In this document: piece by piece, positions 6,857 through 7,763 of the stretch | How the letters are laid out: every line of letters starts with the position of its first letter | Numbering within the stretch: the stretch's first letter is position 1 | Assembly (NCBI GenBank): GCA_002352945.1 | Contig: DDHL01000113.1 | Coordinates: 10,574 to 18,336, forward strand | Reading direction: 5' to 3' | DNA: 7,763 nt | Origin: Campylobacteraceae bacterium UBA1877 | Lineage (GTDB): Bacteria; Campylobacterota; Campylobacteria; Campylobacterales; Campylobacteraceae | Program-made: the position numbers and the translations under genes | The notes under the pieces: generated by a model | What the model saw: only the letters and a program-made list of their open reading frames with translations | Databases searched by the model: none | What the model was told of the DNA's origin: nothing

Positions 6857-6908
6857 TAAGAAGATTGTACATGAGATTGTGTTTATCTTTCTTTAAAAGG
6901 AGTCCACG

Positions 6909-7745
6909 ATGGAACTATTGTGGGATGTTCGAGTTTCTCTCGATCTGTTTCTAGGAGGATTGGGCATTGGTGCCTTTATCTTTGGTGCGATTTTATACTA
7001 TATGGGATCGCAAACTTACGCAGCAACTATCAAAAAAGCGATGGTTATTGCACCCCTTTTGGTAATTGCTGGTTTAATACTGCTGCTTACTGAAATTGGA
7101 AGGCCAATGAATGTTATTAAAACTATCATTGCCATTAATCCAACCTCAGTGATGTCAGTTGGTATCTTTTTACAAGGTATCTTTGTTGCTATCAGCCTAT
7201 TAGTTGCACTTATTGCTCTTACTAAAGGTGTGGAGAAAATCTCTGGAACACTAATGTATGTTGGAGCAACCCTAGCTGGTTTAGTTGGATTTTACCATGG
7301 AATGCTCCTAACTGGTATTGGTATTGAACCTTGGAATGGTGCAATCCCTGTTATGTTCTTCTCTTCATCTATTGTAAGCGGAGCAATGTTGGCATTTTTA
7401 CTCTCTTATGGAAGCCAAGAGTTTGATGCAATTGCTCAAAATTTCGAAGTTCCCATTGTTGCTAATAGTATTATCACCCTAAACCTTGCAATAGTTTTAG
7501 GCTGGATTTACTCTTTAGCCCTTGCAACAAGCGAAACAAAAGCTTTTTATAATGCACTCTTTTCTCACTTTGGAATGGAGCTTTCTGTAGTAATTATCGC
7601 ATTAGCAGCTTCTCTTGTTCTATTTACTATGGTTTTAATGAAAAAAGCGTCTTTAAAAGCAGTGGCAATTCCAACTGCACTCTTGTTGCTTATAGGAAGC
7701 TTTGTTTTGAAAAATTTAATTGTCCATCTTGGACAAATGGTTTAA
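6909..7745 (+). CDS. NrfD/PsrC-family quinol-interacting membrane subunit
   Basis: A 278-residue integral membrane protein with about eight helices (roughly 13-32, 44-61, 79-103, 112-134, 142-166, 181-206, 222-244 and 251-268), the topology of the NrfD/PsrC family. Family marks are the N-terminal W-D-x-R-V-S-L-D-L-F-L-G-G-L segment, TEIGRP at 61-66 and the YHGMLLTGIGIEPWNGAIPVM region at about 129-149. Such subunits exchange electrons between the quinone pool and a ferredoxin-like subunit serving a molybdopterin reductase (polysulfide, thiosulfate, tetrathionate, arsenate or similar) or oxidase. It is somewhat shorter than PsrC and carries no cofactor motif itself. AAGGAG lies six bases before the ATG. 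It is the first gene after the sigma54 promoter, and a new ribosome-binding site follows its stop, so partner subunits are expected to the right. The exact substrate cannot be told from this subunit alone. Confidence 0.85.
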   Translation: MELLWDVRVSLDLFLGGLGIGAFIFGAILYYMGSQTYAATIKKAMVIAPLLVIAGLILLLTEIGRPMNVIKTIIAINPTSVMSVGIFLQGIFVAISLLVALIALTKGVEKISGTLMYVGATLAGLVGFYHGMLLTGIGIEPWNGAIPVMFFSSSIVSGAMLAFLLSYGSQEFDAIAQNFEVPIVANSIITLNLAIVLGWIYSLALATSETKAFYNALFSHFGMELSVVIIALAASLVLFTMVLMKKASLKAVAIPTALLLLIGSFVLKNLIVHLGQMV

Positions 7746-7749
7746 GGAG
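7744..7749 (+). promoter_or_regulatory. Ribosome-binding site of the next gene
   Basis: AAGGAG overlaps the TAA stop of the NrfD-type gene and is followed by TCAAC, much like the AAGGAGTCCAC that precedes that gene. No start codon is complete in the last 14 bases, so the downstream gene begins at or just past the window edge. This indicates an operon continuing to the right. Confidence 0.6.
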
Positions 7750-7763
7750 TCAACTATAAAGAA

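Noticed and set aside
6864..6871. Minus-strand TGTACAAT as -10 of the sensor operon promoter
   Set aside because: The hexamer is reasonable, but no -35 or periodic AT signal supports it and it overlaps the sigma54 start region. It is too weak to annotate.

Overview
The window looks like chromosomal DNA from a low-GC Campylobacterota-type bacterium (Epsilonproteobacteria, in the general range of Sulfurimonas, Sulfurospirillum, Sulfuricurvum or Nautiliales). This is inferred from base composition, tight gene packing, overlapping starts and stops, and the gene set. It was not tested by a search. Seven protein genes cover almost all of the window. No RNA gene, insertion sequence, prophage or CRISPR array is visible, and no gene-free stretch exceeds about 125 bases.

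Left third (1-2892): the 3' part of a fused TRAP-transporter permease runs rightward and meets a leftward YeiH-family membrane protein (UPF0324, putative sulfate/sulfite exporter) tail to tail. A perfect 15-bp hairpin contains both stop codons. YeiH is divergent from a YeiE-like LysR regulator, and the 122-bp gap between them holds a perfect dyad sitting on the likely yeiH -10 element. This matches the E. coli yeiE/yeiH pairing.

Right two thirds (2874-7763): a leftward three-gene operon encodes a PhnD-type periplasmic binding protein (5920-6786), a membrane histidine kinase (4244-5920) and an NtrC-class sigma54 response regulator (2874-4253), coupled by 1-bp and 10-bp overlaps. Divergent from it, behind an excellent sigma54 promoter (TGGAAC-N5-TTGC, 6841-6855), is an NrfD/PsrC-type quinol-interacting membrane subunit (6909-7745), apparently the first gene of a respiratory oxidoreductase operon that runs off the window.

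Reading of the whole: the binding protein probably senses an oxyanion or sulfur compound in the periplasm and signals through the kinase to the activator. The activator then drives RpoN transcription of the NrfD-led respiratory complex. The architecture parallels AioXSR/ArxXSR (arsenite) and, more loosely, TtrSR (tetrathionate) and TorTSR (TMAO). The ligand here is unknown. The only cysteine of the mature binding protein (Cys90) and the YeiH/YeiE-like neighbours make a thiol-reactive ligand, such as arsenite or a sulfur oxyanion, an attractive but unproven guess.
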